Shown: positions 25,048 through 34,756, counted from the first letter of the stretch. The stretch is DNA of 61,681 nt from an uncultured Eisenbergiella sp. (GCA_910585455.1 CAJUEL010000029.1:1-61681), one strand, 5' to 3'. The notes: generated from the sequence alone by a model not told the origin. Numbers and translations are program-made.

Positions 25048-26901
25048 TTATGCAGGCTGTGTCTCCACATAATATTTTGCCTGCGCTTCCCACATCTGCG
25101 TATAGTGTCCCTTTGCGGAAAGCAATTGTTCATGGCTGCCGCGCTCCACAATTTTTCCCTCGTCAAACACGATGATATCATCGCAGAACCGGCAGCTGCT
25201 CATCCGGTGAGAGATGTAAATGCTGGTTCTGCCCTCCACCATCTGGTCGAAATGGGCGTAAACTGCCGCCTCCGCCTTCGGGTCCAGGGCGGCGGTGGGC
25301 TCATCCAGGACCACCACGGGCGCGTCCTTGTACAGAGCCCGGGCGAGGGCGATTTTCTGGGCTTCTCCGCCGCTTAGTTCCACCCCGTCTCCCCAGTCGT
25401 TGTGCAAAAGCGTGTCCAGACCGGCGGGAAGTCCCTGCACCAGGGAAAGGGCGTCCGCCTGCTCCAGGGATTTTTGCAGCAGCTCTTCCTGCCGCTCATA
25501 GCCCGCCGTGATGTTTTCCCCGATGGGCAGGGAAAAAAGCTTGAAGTCTTGGAACACAACGCCGAACAGACTGCGGTATTCCTCCTCGTCATATTTGCGG
25601 ATGTCCACGCCGTTTAAGGTGATGCGCCCTTCGGTGGGCTCGTACAGGCGGCACAGAAGCTTGATGAAGGTGGTTTTCCCGGCGCCGTTTTTTCCCACCA
25701 CGGCGAGCTTTTGGCGCACGGAAATTTTGCAGCTGACATCCTTTAAAATGAGGGCGTCCGTGCCCGGATAGCGAAAGCTCACATGCTCAAAGGAGAGCTC
25801 GTATTCTCCGTCCGCCCGTTTTTCCACCGGAATGGTGCCTGTGGCGTGGGCGTTTTCCAGCTCCAGAAAGGATAAAAACTGTTCCATGGTGGACGCGATT
25901 TTGCGCAGCTCCCCGTGGCGGAACAGGAAGGAAAAGCAGGCGTTTCCGAACTGGTTCAATGCGCCCACGTAGCGGGTGAAAGCGCCCACGGTGATGGCGC
26001 CGGTCACCGTTTTGACCGTCACGAGCAGATAGGAGCATATGGTAAAAAGGCTGTTCACCGCCTTGTAGGCGTCCCCTTCCGACCGTTGCAGCCGCCCCAT
26101 GCTCCGGTAAAATTCTCCTGACTGTTTGGAACAATGATCAGCGTTTTTCAGGAGCATTTCCTTCATATCATAGAGACGGATGATTTTTCCCGCGTCGGGA
26201 TTGCCGAAAATCTGGCTCAGAAGATAGCTGAGCCTGTTTTCCACGCCGGTTTGGGAGTCAAAAAGCTGCTGCTGTCTTGCGGCGTACCGGTGAAAGACCA
26301 GAAAGGAGGAGAGCATCATGCCCGCCAGCATTGCGGCAAAGAGCAGCAGGGAGGGCAGGGGGCGTGCCAGAAGCCCTAAAATCCCAGCAGCGGCTTTGGG
26401 CGTGGTCACGCACAGATAAAACACCAGGCAGACCGAGAAAAGGACGTCCAAAACGGCGCGCAGCAGCTCGCAATAGTGGTTTAAAAGCGAGCCCAGCCCG
26501 CCGTACATATCTGAGGTCCGTTCCGAAAACAGGATTTTCTCCGACACCTCCGGCTTTTCCATGGTTTCATAGTCCAGAGAAAAGGCCTTTTCCCGCAGCC
26601 ATACATAGAATGAGAGCCACAGCCTGTTTTCCTGTCCGTAGAATTTCTGACGGATGATGCAGCCTGCCGCACCGAACAGCAGGTTCCACACAAGCAGCCC
26701 GCCGATAAGCAGGGGAGCGCGTTTAAAATCCGCGCCGAGCAGACCGTCCACCAGTGCGGCAGTCCAGAACAGGCTGCCATAGACGCCAAGCAGAGAAAAG
26801 CAGATTTCCAGAAGGCGTATGGGGATGATGGAACGGTCCAGGGCGTATATTTTTTTAAGCAACCGAAGACCGGTTTTATGGACGGCAATGAAATCACGCA
26901 T
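25048..26901 (-). CDS. ABC exporter half-transporter (permease plus ATPase), subunit 2
   Basis: A 617-residue fused transporter: an N-terminal domain of about six membrane helices (residues 20-340) and a C-terminal ATPase. Walker A is GKNGAGKT (403-410), the signature LSGGE (509-513), and Walker B VVVLDEP (529-535); the switch sequence is YISHRMSS. The start at 26901 overlaps the upstream partner by 8 bases, so the two are co-translated and probably form a heterodimer. The family exports drugs, lipids or peptides; no substrate gene is visible nearby. Confidence 0.92.
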   Translation of the reverse strand: MRDFIAVHKTGLRLLKKIYALDRSIIPIRLLEICFSLLGVYGSLFWTAALVDGLLGADFKRAPLLIGGLLVWNLLFGAAGCIIRQKFYGQENRLWLSFYVWLREKAFSLDYETMEKPEVSEKILFSERTSDMYGGLGSLLNHYCELLRAVLDVLFSVCLVFYLCVTTPKAAAGILGLLARPLPSLLLFAAMLAGMMLSSFLVFHRYAARQQQLFDSQTGVENRLSYLLSQIFGNPDAGKIIRLYDMKEMLLKNADHCSKQSGEFYRSMGRLQRSEGDAYKAVNSLFTICSYLLVTVKTVTGAITVGAFTRYVGALNQFGNACFSFLFRHGELRKIASTMEQFLSFLELENAHATGTIPVEKRADGEYELSFEHVSFRYPGTDALILKDVSCKISVRQKLAVVGKNGAGKTTFIKLLCRLYEPTEGRITLNGVDIRKYDEEEYRSLFGVVFQDFKLFSLPIGENITAGYERQEELLQKSLEQADALSLVQGLPAGLDTLLHNDWGDGVELSGGEAQKIALARALYKDAPVVVLDEPTAALDPKAEAAVYAHFDQMVEGRTSIYISHRMSSCRFCDDIIVFDEGKIVERGSHEQLLSAKGHYTQMWEAQAKYYVETQPA

Positions 26902-28717
26902 GACAGGTTTCCTCCCTGGAGTTTTGATAATAGCGCGCCTGCAGACCAAACAGCTCCGCGTAAGCGCCGCCTGCGGCGAGCAGGCTTTCGTGGCTGCCCT
27001 CCTCTGTTATGCTGCCCTTTTCCAGAAAGAGGATCCGGTCGCAAAAGCGGGTGGAGCTGAGCCGGTGAGAGATGAAAATGCCGGTTCTTTTCTGCAGCAT
27101 TGAGTCGTATTTTTCGTACATGTCGCTTTCCGCCAGCGGGTCCAGGGCTGCTGTGGGCTCATCCAGTATGACCGTAGGCGCGCCCTTGTAGAGCGCTCTG
27201 GCCAGCATCAGCCGCTGCAGCTCGCCTCCGGAGAGGGATACCCCTTCTGCGTCCATATCCTGGTTCATGGAGGTGTGAACGCCTTTGGGAAGCTTTTTTA
27301 CCCGCTCCGAAAGTCCCGCCTTTTCCAGACAGTCCTCGAGCCGCCCAGCGTCCTCCTGTCCTTCCTGGCGGCAGGAAACATTTTCACAGAGCGGGAAGGA
27401 AAAGGCGAACACATCCTGGAAGACCACGGAGAATTCCCTGAAAATTTCCGTCCGGGAAAGGGATTGCATGTCCTGTCCGTCCAGATAGATATGACCGGCG
27501 GTGGGGCGGTAAAGTCCGCAGATGAGCTTGATCAGGGTCGTTTTTCCCGCGCCGTTTAAGCCCACCAGCGCCAGCCGTTCTCCCGGACGGATGGTCAGGC
27601 TGACGTCGTGGACGGCATCCGTATCGCTTCCCTCATAACGGAAGCTCACATGCTCCAGCCGGATTTCGTGGGTCCTTCCCGGATGGGCGGGAGCCGGCTT
27701 TGTATCGTCGTCCGTTATGCCGAAATCCATGAAATCCCGGTAGGAATCCATGACGGCGTCGTTTTGGCGGATCGCCTGCAGGGATTGGAGAATGCCGTTT
27801 GCCCAGGCAGAAAAGCCGGAAACAATGCCCACATATAACAGAAAAGCCGGAAGAGTGATCGCGCCTGCGATCATGCCCCGCAGCAGATACCCGTAGATGA
27901 ACAGGGAGACGCAAAAGGAAAGCAGCTTTTCCGCAAGGTTCGCCACCATATAGCCGCTTTGCTGCCGATCGGTCAGCGTCACGATCTCGTCGATCTGCTC
28001 TTCGAAGGCCCGCAGCAGCCACTTGTCCATCCGGTACAGGCGGATATCCTTCCCGTTACCGGGCAAAAGGGATTCCTGCCGCAAATATCGAAATTTAAGC
28101 CAGACAGCATCCACCTTTTCGTTCAGCCGGTGGTAGCGCTTTCCAGCCGGGCCCTGAAAGAGAATGGCCAACAGCGCCTGCAGGATAAGGAGCAGCAAAA
28201 GGGGTAGACTGTTTTTTCCGATGAGGATGCCATAGAGAACAAAACCGCCCAGATTGATCCCAAAATCCCAGAAGCAGGTGGCAAAGGCCTCGATCCCCAG
28301 CTGGCTGCCCCAAAAGATGTTTCGCTGTGCCGCAGCCCATTTCTCCTGTCCCGCCGCGCTTTCCCGGCTCTGCCCATCCATTTCAAGGCTCTTTTGGTGG
28401 TATTCCGTTCCCATCCGGATGCGGAACAGAAAAAGCTTTTCCTCCCGCACGGATTTGAAATGCCCCTGGGTCCACCGCGCCGTCTGCAAAAGGAGGATGT
28501 AGCCCGTCACCATGAGCAGGATGGTTCCCGGACCGTTTTGGCTCACCAGGCATGCCGCCACCGCCCCGGCGAGGGCGGCCTCCAAAAAAGGCAGCAGGAT
28601 GCTTGCCAGCATGTCGCCGATGCAGACGACGAAAGCGCCTGTGCCTACCAGCTTTTGTAACCGCACAAAGGCATACCGGTAATTGCTAAGGACCGAATAC
28701 CGCTTTTTCTTTTTCAT
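26894..28717 (-). CDS. ABC exporter half-transporter (permease plus ATPase), subunit 1
   Basis: 607 residues with the same plan as its partner: a membrane domain, then an ATPase with GLNGAGKTTLIKLICGLYRPT, VSLSGGELQRLMLARALY and VILDEPTAALD. Both subunits keep a normal signature and Walker B, so an asymmetric pair with one dead ATP site is not obvious. The ATG at 28717 follows AAAGGAGA; a longer frame to 28888 lacks a ribosome site. It is the first gene of the pair, diverging from the gene at 29079. Confidence 0.92.
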   Translation of the reverse strand: MKKKKRYSVLSNYRYAFVRLQKLVGTGAFVVCIGDMLASILLPFLEAALAGAVAACLVSQNGPGTILLMVTGYILLLQTARWTQGHFKSVREEKLFLFRIRMGTEYHQKSLEMDGQSRESAAGQEKWAAAQRNIFWGSQLGIEAFATCFWDFGINLGGFVLYGILIGKNSLPLLLLLILQALLAILFQGPAGKRYHRLNEKVDAVWLKFRYLRQESLLPGNGKDIRLYRMDKWLLRAFEEQIDEIVTLTDRQQSGYMVANLAEKLLSFCVSLFIYGYLLRGMIAGAITLPAFLLYVGIVSGFSAWANGILQSLQAIRQNDAVMDSYRDFMDFGITDDDTKPAPAHPGRTHEIRLEHVSFRYEGSDTDAVHDVSLTIRPGERLALVGLNGAGKTTLIKLICGLYRPTAGHIYLDGQDMQSLSRTEIFREFSVVFQDVFAFSFPLCENVSCRQEGQEDAGRLEDCLEKAGLSERVKKLPKGVHTSMNQDMDAEGVSLSGGELQRLMLARALYKGAPTVILDEPTAALDPLAESDMYEKYDSMLQKRTGIFISHRLSSTRFCDRILFLEKGSITEEGSHESLLAAGGAYAELFGLQARYYQNSREETCHA

Positions 28718-28945
28718 GTCGCAAATGTCTCCTTTCCATGTGCATACCGGGAGGAACCGGAAGGGTATGACGGAAGGACGGTCGGGAAAGCGGCGCTGTG
28801 TCCCCGCGAGGTGGAACCGGACAGAGATTCCGGTCTCGTGCCCTTTGTCTGCCCTGATCCTCTCTGTATTGGCCTTATTATAAAGCAAAGGAGAGGATAA
28901 CGGGAAGAGTCTGCACGAAATGTCGCTTTTTTTGCACGAATTGCG

Positions 28946-29061
28946 ATCACAGACGCTTGCGTCCGTGATATAATGAGCGTTAGTGAGGAGAGCATGCTTG
29001 CATGTTCGACGAACGGCGAATGGTGATCATGAACCGCAGGTTCATGATATAATGAGCGTCA
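28946..29061 (+). promoter_or_regulatory. Two tandem hairpin-plus-TATAAT promoter units
   Basis: ATCAC-a-GACGC-tt-GCGTC-c-GTGAT (28946-28969) runs directly into TATAATGAGCGT. About 80 bases later ATCATGAACC-gca-GGTTCATGAT (29026-29048) runs into the same TATAATGAGCGT. The inverted repeats differ in sequence but hold the same place before an identical -10 segment. They could be operators between -35 and -10, or a short repeated element. The second unit lies 30 bases before the next ATG. Confidence 0.5.
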
Positions 29062-29078
29062 GCGGGAAGGAGGGGAAA

Positions 29079-29702
29079 ATGGCATCCAGAATCATGCATT
29101 TGGCGGTCACGGATCGCATTTTACAGAATTATAGATGTAAGGACAAAAACAGGCTTGCGCTGGGCAGCATATTGCCCGATGCTATCATGAGCGGAAACAG
29201 TCATTTGAAAATTACCGTACATAATGGAATGAAAAAAACATATGATTTGACCGCTTTTCGTTCCGCTTTTTTTTCCGCAATGCTTAAGGATGACCTGTAT
29301 CTTGGCTATTATCTGCATTTGGTACAGGACCTGTATTTTAGAAATTTTGTTTACCACCATTACCACTGGAATCCGTTTCCACAGGGAAATGTGGAAAGGC
29401 TGCATAATGACTATTCCTTAATAAACCAATATGTGATAGAAAAATATGGGCTTATGAATGATATCACAATTCCCGCCTCATTTGATGCAGAACCCTTAAA
29501 CAGCCTGGCATGCTTTTCAATTCAACAGTTTCTTGCAGATATGAAAACGGATTTTGAGGGCGTTGCGACAGGTACAATCTTTTTCTTCACAAAAGAAATG
29601 GCTGACGAATTTATAGCGTATGCCGGTGAAAAATGTGAACAGGAGATATACGCATTATATAATGGGCTGGATGGTATTGATGAGAAAGCAATGGCATGGT
29701 AG
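29079..29702 (+). CDS. Zinc-dependent phospholipase C-like protein
   Basis: 207 residues. Histidine and aspartate residues are spaced as in the S1/P1-nuclease and phospholipase C fold: MHLAVTDRIL at the start, GSILPDAIM, YYLHLVQDLYFRNFVYHHYHW and a later ERLHNDY. There is no signal peptide, so it is cytoplasmic and its substrate is unknown; many Clostridia carry such proteins annotated only by fold. The ATG at 29079 follows AAGGAGGGG. An in-frame start at 28983 would run through the promoter repeats. Confidence 0.7.
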   Translation: MASRIMHLAVTDRILQNYRCKDKNRLALGSILPDAIMSGNSHLKITVHNGMKKTYDLTAFRSAFFSAMLKDDLYLGYYLHLVQDLYFRNFVYHHYHWNPFPQGNVERLHNDYSLINQYVIEKYGLMNDITIPASFDAEPLNSLACFSIQQFLADMKTDFEGVATGTIFFFTKEMADEFIAYAGEKCEQEIYALYNGLDGIDEKAMAW

Positions 29703-30015
29703 TGAAAATAACTGAAAAGTCTATGCGGGCGAGGGAAAATATTTGCGAATACCGGAGACATATTTTGCAGGATGGCCGCATAAAAATAATTTTGTGGGTT
29801 TACAAAAGCAAGCGGGTACATATGGAACAGCAGGTTTGAACTGTTACCTGTTACCACATATTAACATTTTGTAAACTTTCCACATTTCTATGCAATAGAA
29901 AAGGGAGTATGGTATAATCAATACAATACTTTGAGCAAAAACAGGATGAATATATTGTCCCGGCAGACAGAGCCGTATTGGTTTTTTATTCTGAAATCGA
30001 AAAGGAGCAGGATTT
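29703..30015. other. Intergenic region before relQ: half-repeat and promoter
   Basis: GAACTGTTAC at 29837-29846 is a half-copy of the palindromic repeat. TATAAT at 29913-29918 has a weak -35 (ATGCAA, 17-base spacing). A small CGGC/GCCG hairpin followed by a T-rich run lies at about 29961-29992 and might act as an attenuator. Nothing coding is seen. Confidence 0.45.
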
Positions 30016-30654
30016 ATGGAACATACTATGGGTGCGGATAACCAGATCGAAACCTGGCAGGAGGTGACGCTGGTGTATAATTCCGCATTGAAACAGATCA
30101 ACACCAAGCTGGAAGTTTTAAATGACGAATTTCAGCACGTACATCAGTACAATCCGATTGAACATATCAAATCCCGGATCAAGACGCCGGAGAGCATTGT
30201 GAAGAAGCTCAAACGCCACGGCTACGAATCCGATATTGAAAATATGGTGCGCTACGTGAACGACATAGCGGGAATCCGTGTGATCTGTTCCTTTACCTCC
30301 GACATTTACCGGATCGCGGAAATGATCCGTCTCCAGAACGATATTCATGTGGTGACGGTGAAGGATTACATCCGCAATCCCAAGCCCAGCGGTTATAAGA
30401 GCTACCACATGCTGGTGACGGTGCCGGTCTTTTTGTCGGACCGGACGGTGGAGGTGAAGGTGGAGATCCAGATCCGGACGGTCGCAATGGATTTCTGGGC
30501 GAGCCTGGAGCATAAGATCAAGTATAAATTTGAAGGAAACGCGCCGGAGCATGTGAAAAATGAGCTGGTGGAATGCTCCAGGATGGTATCGGAGCTGGAT
30601 CAGCGGATGCAGGAGCTGAACGAGGAAATCAAAGGGTTTGCCATGGAAGCGTGA
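30016..30654 (+). CDS. relQ: Small alarmone synthetase (GTP pyrophosphokinase, RelQ/YjbM type)
   Basis: 212 residues, the normal size for RelQ, made only of a RelA/SpoT synthetase domain. Visible elements are HIKSRIKTPESIVKKLKRHG, VNDIAGIRVIC (catalytic Asp region), SGYKSYHMLV and VEIQIRTVAMDFWASLEHKIKYK. It lacks a hydrolase domain, so it should only make (p)ppGpp or pGpp from GTP or GDP and ATP. AAAGGAG precedes the ATG. It is a single gene; half-repeats lie at 29837 and 30738 on either side. Confidence 0.93.
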   Translation: MEHTMGADNQIETWQEVTLVYNSALKQINTKLEVLNDEFQHVHQYNPIEHIKSRIKTPESIVKKLKRHGYESDIENMVRYVNDIAGIRVICSFTSDIYRIAEMIRLQNDIHVVTVKDYIRNPKPSGYKSYHMLVTVPVFLSDRTVEVKVEIQIRTVAMDFWASLEHKIKYKFEGNAPEHVKNELVECSRMVSELDQRMQELNEEIKGFAMEA

Positions 30655-30737
30655 CGATCGCATGTCTGATGGGATTGCGCGTCTGCCGCGCGGTTTGTCA
30701 AAAGGCATGGCGAATCTGTGAGGATAAAGGCTGTTCT

Positions 30738-30752
30738 GGTAACGGTTCAGCC
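30738..30752. repeat. Palindromic repeat half-copy
   Basis: GGTAACGGTTCAGCC lies just after relQ and 20 bases before the start of the next gene. It is a left half of the dispersed family. Confidence 0.55.
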
Positions 30753-30773
30753 AGAAAGAGGGGGAGACATAAG

Positions 30774-32387
30774 ATGAAGACAAGACTTGTCAGCTCCATG
30801 GAAAAGGTGTTTGCGGAGCGGGAGCTTTCCGCAAAGGAGCAAAGGACGGGAGAGGCGTTTGCGGGGGAGCGCTTCAATTTCCAGCTGGCGTATTTCTGGG
30901 AGGAAGATTGTGCCTGGGCGCAGGTGGAGGCAGAATCAGAGCTTGGCAGCGTGAGCGTCCGGACGGTGGAGCTGGAACCGGCGCAGTTTGTGTGTGATCT
31001 GGAGCCGGACGACAATTATCTGCGGACGCATGCGGGGCTGTTTCCGGATATTTTAAAGCCGCTGGACGGTCCGGTGCGGCTGATTCCGGGGCAGTGGCGT
31101 GCGCTCTGGTGCAGCATCGATACGACGGCGGAGCCCGCCGGAGAGTATCCGGTGACGGTGCGCATTCTGGTGGAAGGGGAGAAGGTCGCTGAGGAAACCT
31201 TTTCCTTCCGGCTTTTGCCCTGTGCGCTGCCGCCGCAGAGGCTTTTGTTCACCCAGTGGTTCCATGCGGACTGCATCGCGCATCAGTATGGGGAAGCGGT
31301 TTTTTCGCCCCGCTGGTGGGAGCTTACAGAGCGTTATGTCAGCTTTGCCGCACAGCACGGCATGAACATGCTGCTCACGCCGCTGTTTACGCCGCCGCTG
31401 GATACGCTGCCGGGAACGGAGCGCCTGACGGTGCAGCTGGTGGATGTGAAAAAAACGGCGCAGGGCTGGGAATTTGGCTATGACAGGCTCGGGCAGTGGA
31501 TTGCCATGTGTAAAAGGTGTGGCATTGCGTATCTGGAGGCGAGCCATCTTTTTACCCAATGGGGTGCGGAGCATGCGCCGAAGATCATGGCAGAGGTGGA
31601 CGGAAAGCAGGAGCGGGTTTTCGGCTGGGAAACGGATGCGGAAGGGGAAGCCTATCAGGATTTTTTGAAAGCCTTTTTGCCGGATGTGACCGCCTTTTTC
31701 AAAAAGGAAGGGATGGAGGGAAAGGTCTGGTTTCATGTTTCGGACGAGCCCTCAGCGGAGCATCTGGAGCGCTATGGCAGGCTTTCGGCGCTCATTCATT
31801 CGCTGACGGAGGGCTACCCCAAGATGGACGCCCTTTCGGACTATGCCTTTTATGAAAAGGGTCTGGTGGATGTGCCGGTCTGTGCGACCAATCACATCGC
31901 GCCCTTTTTGGAGCATGCAACGCCCCATCTGTGGGCATATTACTGCTGCGGACAGCGCAAGGACGTGAGCAATCGCATGCTCGCCATGCCCGGCGCGCGC
32001 AACCGCTGCATCGGTCTTTCCCTCTATCATGGGAAAATCGAAGGATTTTTGCATTGGGGCTATAATTTCTGGATGACCCAGTATTCCCTGCAGGTGATCG
32101 ATCCTTACCGGGTCAGCGATGCGGGCGGCGCGTTCCCGGCAGGAGATGCCTTCAGCGTGTATCCGGGAGCGGACGGCCCGGTGGCGTCGGTAGGGCTGGA
32201 GCTGTTTCTGGAAGCGCTGCAGGATCTGCGGGCGCTTGAGCTGGCGGAAAGCCTGACGGACAGGCAGCAGGTGGAGCAGCTGTATCAGGATGCCGCGTTT
32301 CGGGAGTTTTCCCACAGCGCGCGCAGGACAGAGGAAGTGCTGGAAATCAGAAAGCGCGTAAACACGCTCATTGTGGAAAAGCTATGA
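30774..32387 (+). CDS. DUF4091 protein, glycoside-hydrolase-like
   Basis: 537 residues. An N-terminal beta-sandwich (to about residue 155) is followed by a TIM-barrel-like region with FTQWFHADCIAHQYG, HGMNMLLTPLFTPPLDT and VWFHVSDEPSAEHLERYG; the DEP acidic motif is typical of DUF4091 proteins and a possible catalytic site. There is no signal peptide. The ATG at 30774 follows AGAGGGGGAG; a longer frame runs back into relQ. It is the first gene of a three-gene operon with a EutH-like transporter and an SMP-30 lactonase, so it probably works on an imported small glycoside. Confidence 0.82.
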   Translation: MKTRLVSSMEKVFAERELSAKEQRTGEAFAGERFNFQLAYFWEEDCAWAQVEAESELGSVSVRTVELEPAQFVCDLEPDDNYLRTHAGLFPDILKPLDGPVRLIPGQWRALWCSIDTTAEPAGEYPVTVRILVEGEKVAEETFSFRLLPCALPPQRLLFTQWFHADCIAHQYGEAVFSPRWWELTERYVSFAAQHGMNMLLTPLFTPPLDTLPGTERLTVQLVDVKKTAQGWEFGYDRLGQWIAMCKRCGIAYLEASHLFTQWGAEHAPKIMAEVDGKQERVFGWETDAEGEAYQDFLKAFLPDVTAFFKKEGMEGKVWFHVSDEPSAEHLERYGRLSALIHSLTEGYPKMDALSDYAFYEKGLVDVPVCATNHIAPFLEHATPHLWAYYCCGQRKDVSNRMLAMPGARNRCIGLSLYHGKIEGFLHWGYNFWMTQYSLQVIDPYRVSDAGGAFPAGDAFSVYPGADGPVASVGLELFLEALQDLRALELAESLTDRQQVEQLYQDAAFREFSHSARRTEEVLEIRKRVNTLIVEKL

Positions 32388-33454
32388 ACGGGATATTGAT
32401 GTGGATTATGGCGGCCGGCGCGGTTTTGGGCGGTGTGGACAGGCTTTTGGGGAACCGGCTGGGATACGGGAAAAAGTTTGAAGAGGGTTTTATGTTTCTG
32501 GGCCCCATCGCGCTGTCCATGGCGGGCATGATCTGTCTGTCTCCCGTGCTGGCGAATCTGTTGGGGAAAATAATCGTTCCGCTCTATCAGGCGATCGGCG
32601 CCGATCCGGCGATGTTCGGCAGCATTCTCGCCATCGATATGGGCGGCTATCAGCTGGCGGAGCAGCTGGCGGCGGACGCCCGGATCGGAAGCTATGCGGG
32701 CATCGTGGTGGCGGCGATTTTCGGATGCACCGTGGTGTTCACCATTCCGGTGGGCATGGGGATGATACCGAAGGAGGACAGGCGGCATTTTGCCCGGGGC
32801 ATTATGTACGGATTGGTGACCATGCCGGCAGGGCTGATCGTGGGCGGGCTGATCGCAGGGCTTTCCTTCGCTGAATGCTTGCGCCAGAATCTGCCGGTCT
32901 TTTTCCTCGCCCTGCTTTTGCTTGCCGGACTATGGAAAATTCCGGAAAAAATGATCCGGGGCTTTTGTCTGTTTGCGGACGGCATCCGGGCGGTGATCAC
33001 CGCAGGGCTGGTGCTGGCGGCGGTGGAATATCTGTGCGGCTTCAATCCGGTGAAGGGCATGGCGCCCCTTTCGGAGGCGATGGAGGTGGTGGTTTCCATC
33101 GGCATCGTTATGCTGGGCAGCCTTCCTGTGGCAGAGCTGGTGCAGCGGCTTTTAAAAAAGCCTTTTACACGGCTGGGAAAGCTTCTGGGCATGAAAACGG
33201 AGAGCATGACAGCGCTGTTGATCGGCAGCGTGAGCGTCATTCCCGCGATTTCCATGTATCCGGACATGGATGAAAAAGGGAAGGTGGTCAATGCCGCTTT
33301 TTTGGTGAGCGCTGCCAGCCTTCTTGCAGGCCATATGGGCTTTGTGATGGGCACAGACCCCGGCATGCTGGGGGCGCTTTTTGGCGGAAAGCTGAGCGGC
33401 GCGGCGGCAGCGCTTTTGCTTTCCCTGTGCCTTTGCCGTACCGGGAGACGTTGA
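32384..33454 (+). CDS. EutH-like transporter, outside any eut cluster
   Basis: 356 residues with roughly ten hydrophobic segments. The N-terminal GAVLGGVDRLLGNRLGYGKKFEEGFMFLGPIALSMAGMICLSPVLA and FGSILAIDMGGYQLAEQLA match the ethanolamine permease EutH. The start overlaps the stop of the DUF4091 gene (ATGA). No ethanolamine ammonia-lyase or shell genes are near, so the substrate may be different, possibly the product or substrate of its operon partners. Confidence 0.85.
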   Translation: MNGILMWIMAAGAVLGGVDRLLGNRLGYGKKFEEGFMFLGPIALSMAGMICLSPVLANLLGKIIVPLYQAIGADPAMFGSILAIDMGGYQLAEQLAADARIGSYAGIVVAAIFGCTVVFTIPVGMGMIPKEDRRHFARGIMYGLVTMPAGLIVGGLIAGLSFAECLRQNLPVFFLALLLLAGLWKIPEKMIRGFCLFADGIRAVITAGLVLAAVEYLCGFNPVKGMAPLSEAMEVVVSIGIVMLGSLPVAELVQRLLKKPFTRLGKLLGMKTESMTALLIGSVSVIPAISMYPDMDEKGKVVNAAFLVSAASLLAGHMGFVMGTDPGMLGALFGGKLSGAAAALLLSLCLCRTGRR

Positions 33455-33482
33455 GCAAGGTTACAAAGAATGGAGGGGGATA

Positions 33483-34331
33483 ATGCTGCGGCGGATCAGT
33501 GAAAAGCAGATGGTTCTGGCGGAAGGACCGGTCTGGGATGAGAGAAGACAGCTGTTATTTTATGTGGATATCCGGGGAAAAGAGGTGGGATGCTATGATC
33601 CGGGAAGTGGAATGCATACCTTTTTTCCGATGAAGGATATGGTCGGATGCATTGTGCTGGATGAGGCAGGGAATCTGATTGCGGCGCGGAAGGATATGCT
33701 GGTGCGGCTGGATCCCATGACGGGGGAGCAGCGGGAGCTGTTTGATTTCGGGCTGGATGAGGGAATGCGGTTTAATGACGGGAAGTGTGATTGCAGAGGG
33801 AGACTCTGGGTCGGCACGATGATGACGGATGAGGGTTCGCCCAGGGCGAAGGGGGCCGGAACGCTGTACCGCTATGAAAAGGGACGGGTGGCAGCTGTGG
33901 CAGACGGCTTTACCATTCCCAACGGCATCGCATTTTCTGCGGATAACCGGACCTTTTACCATGTCGATACGCCCACCGGGCAGATTTGCAGCTACCGGTT
34001 CTGTGAAGAGAGCGGGACGATTTCTGAAAAAAGGGTGGCTGTGCAGGTCAAAGGAGAGGGCGCGCCGGACGGCATGACCATTGACCGGGAGGGAATGCTC
34101 TGGGTTGCGCTGTGGGGCGGCTATGGTGTGGCGCGCTACAATCCCGAAACCGGGGAGCAGATCGGGTTTGTGCCGGTTCCGGACCGGAACGTTTCCTGTT
34201 GTACCTTTGGCGGGGCGGATTACAGTACGCTCTACATCACGACTGCGCGGGATGCAAAGGGAGCAGGCGGGCAGCTCTATGAATGCCAGACCGATGCCCG
34301 GGGCGCAGCGCCATACCGACTGGCGGACTGA
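33483..34331 (+). CDS. SMP-30/gluconolactonase family lactonase
   Basis: 282 residues of six-bladed propeller. The typical blocks are LAEGPVWDERRQLLFYVDI (metal-binding Glu), GMRFNDGKCDCRGRLWVGTM (Asn-Asp), GFTIPNGIAFSADNRTFYHVDT and GAPDGMTIDREGMLWVALWGGYGVARYNP (Asp). The family opens sugar lactones. It begins 28 bases after the EutH-like gene with a GGAGGGG site, so it completes the operon. The pathway would be glycoside cleavage and uptake followed by lactone hydrolysis, but the sugar is not known. Confidence 0.9.
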   Translation: MLRRISEKQMVLAEGPVWDERRQLLFYVDIRGKEVGCYDPGSGMHTFFPMKDMVGCIVLDEAGNLIAARKDMLVRLDPMTGEQRELFDFGLDEGMRFNDGKCDCRGRLWVGTMMTDEGSPRAKGAGTLYRYEKGRVAAVADGFTIPNGIAFSADNRTFYHVDTPTGQICSYRFCEESGTISEKRVAVQVKGEGAPDGMTIDREGMLWVALWGGYGVARYNPETGEQIGFVPVPDRNVSCCTFGGADYSTLYITTARDAKGAGGQLYECQTDARGAAPYRLAD

Positions 34332-34378
34332 AGCTGTCGGCATCGGCAGAAGAATGGGGACGTGGCCCGGCCGGGAGG

Positions 34379-34674
34379 GGCGTCAGGCGGATATGCGGGC
34401 GGACAGAAATGGACGTTCGCCATCACGCAACCGGAGGTGGTATTTTTATGTGGCATTATCCAAAGCGGGCAATTTCTACAAACCGCCAAGGCATTCCAAA
34501 AACGCGGCAGGGCGCGATGAACTCACTTTGTTCGGACAGTATCGCGCCCTACCGCAGGAATGCCCTGACGGTTTGGAAATTGCTCCGCTTTGGATATAGC
34601 CGCATAAAAATACCATCTCCGGTTGCGTGACGGAGAACGTCCATTTCTGTCCGCCCACATATCCGCCTGACGCC
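34379..34674 (+). repeat. Long-hairpin element, copy B
   Basis: GGCGTCAGGCGGATATG at the left end pairs with the right end, and about 135 bases of each arm pair with few mismatches. The loop AACTCACTTTGTTCGGACAG lies at 34520-34539. The conserved blocks ATCCAAAGCGG and, on the right arm only, CGTTTTT-type extra bases near the GGAAT are present. The frame-breaking differences between arms show that it does not encode protein. Confidence 0.92.
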
Positions 34675-34756
34675 ATATCGACCGGAACGCATTGTTCCAT
34701 TTCTCTGTTGCCACCATACTTTTTAAAAGATAAAACATAAAGTTTCAAAAAATTTA

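Noticed and set aside
30573..30773. N-terminal extension of the DUF4091 protein back into relQ
   Set aside because: It overlaps a certain gene in another frame and lacks a ribosome site. The start at 30774 is well supported.
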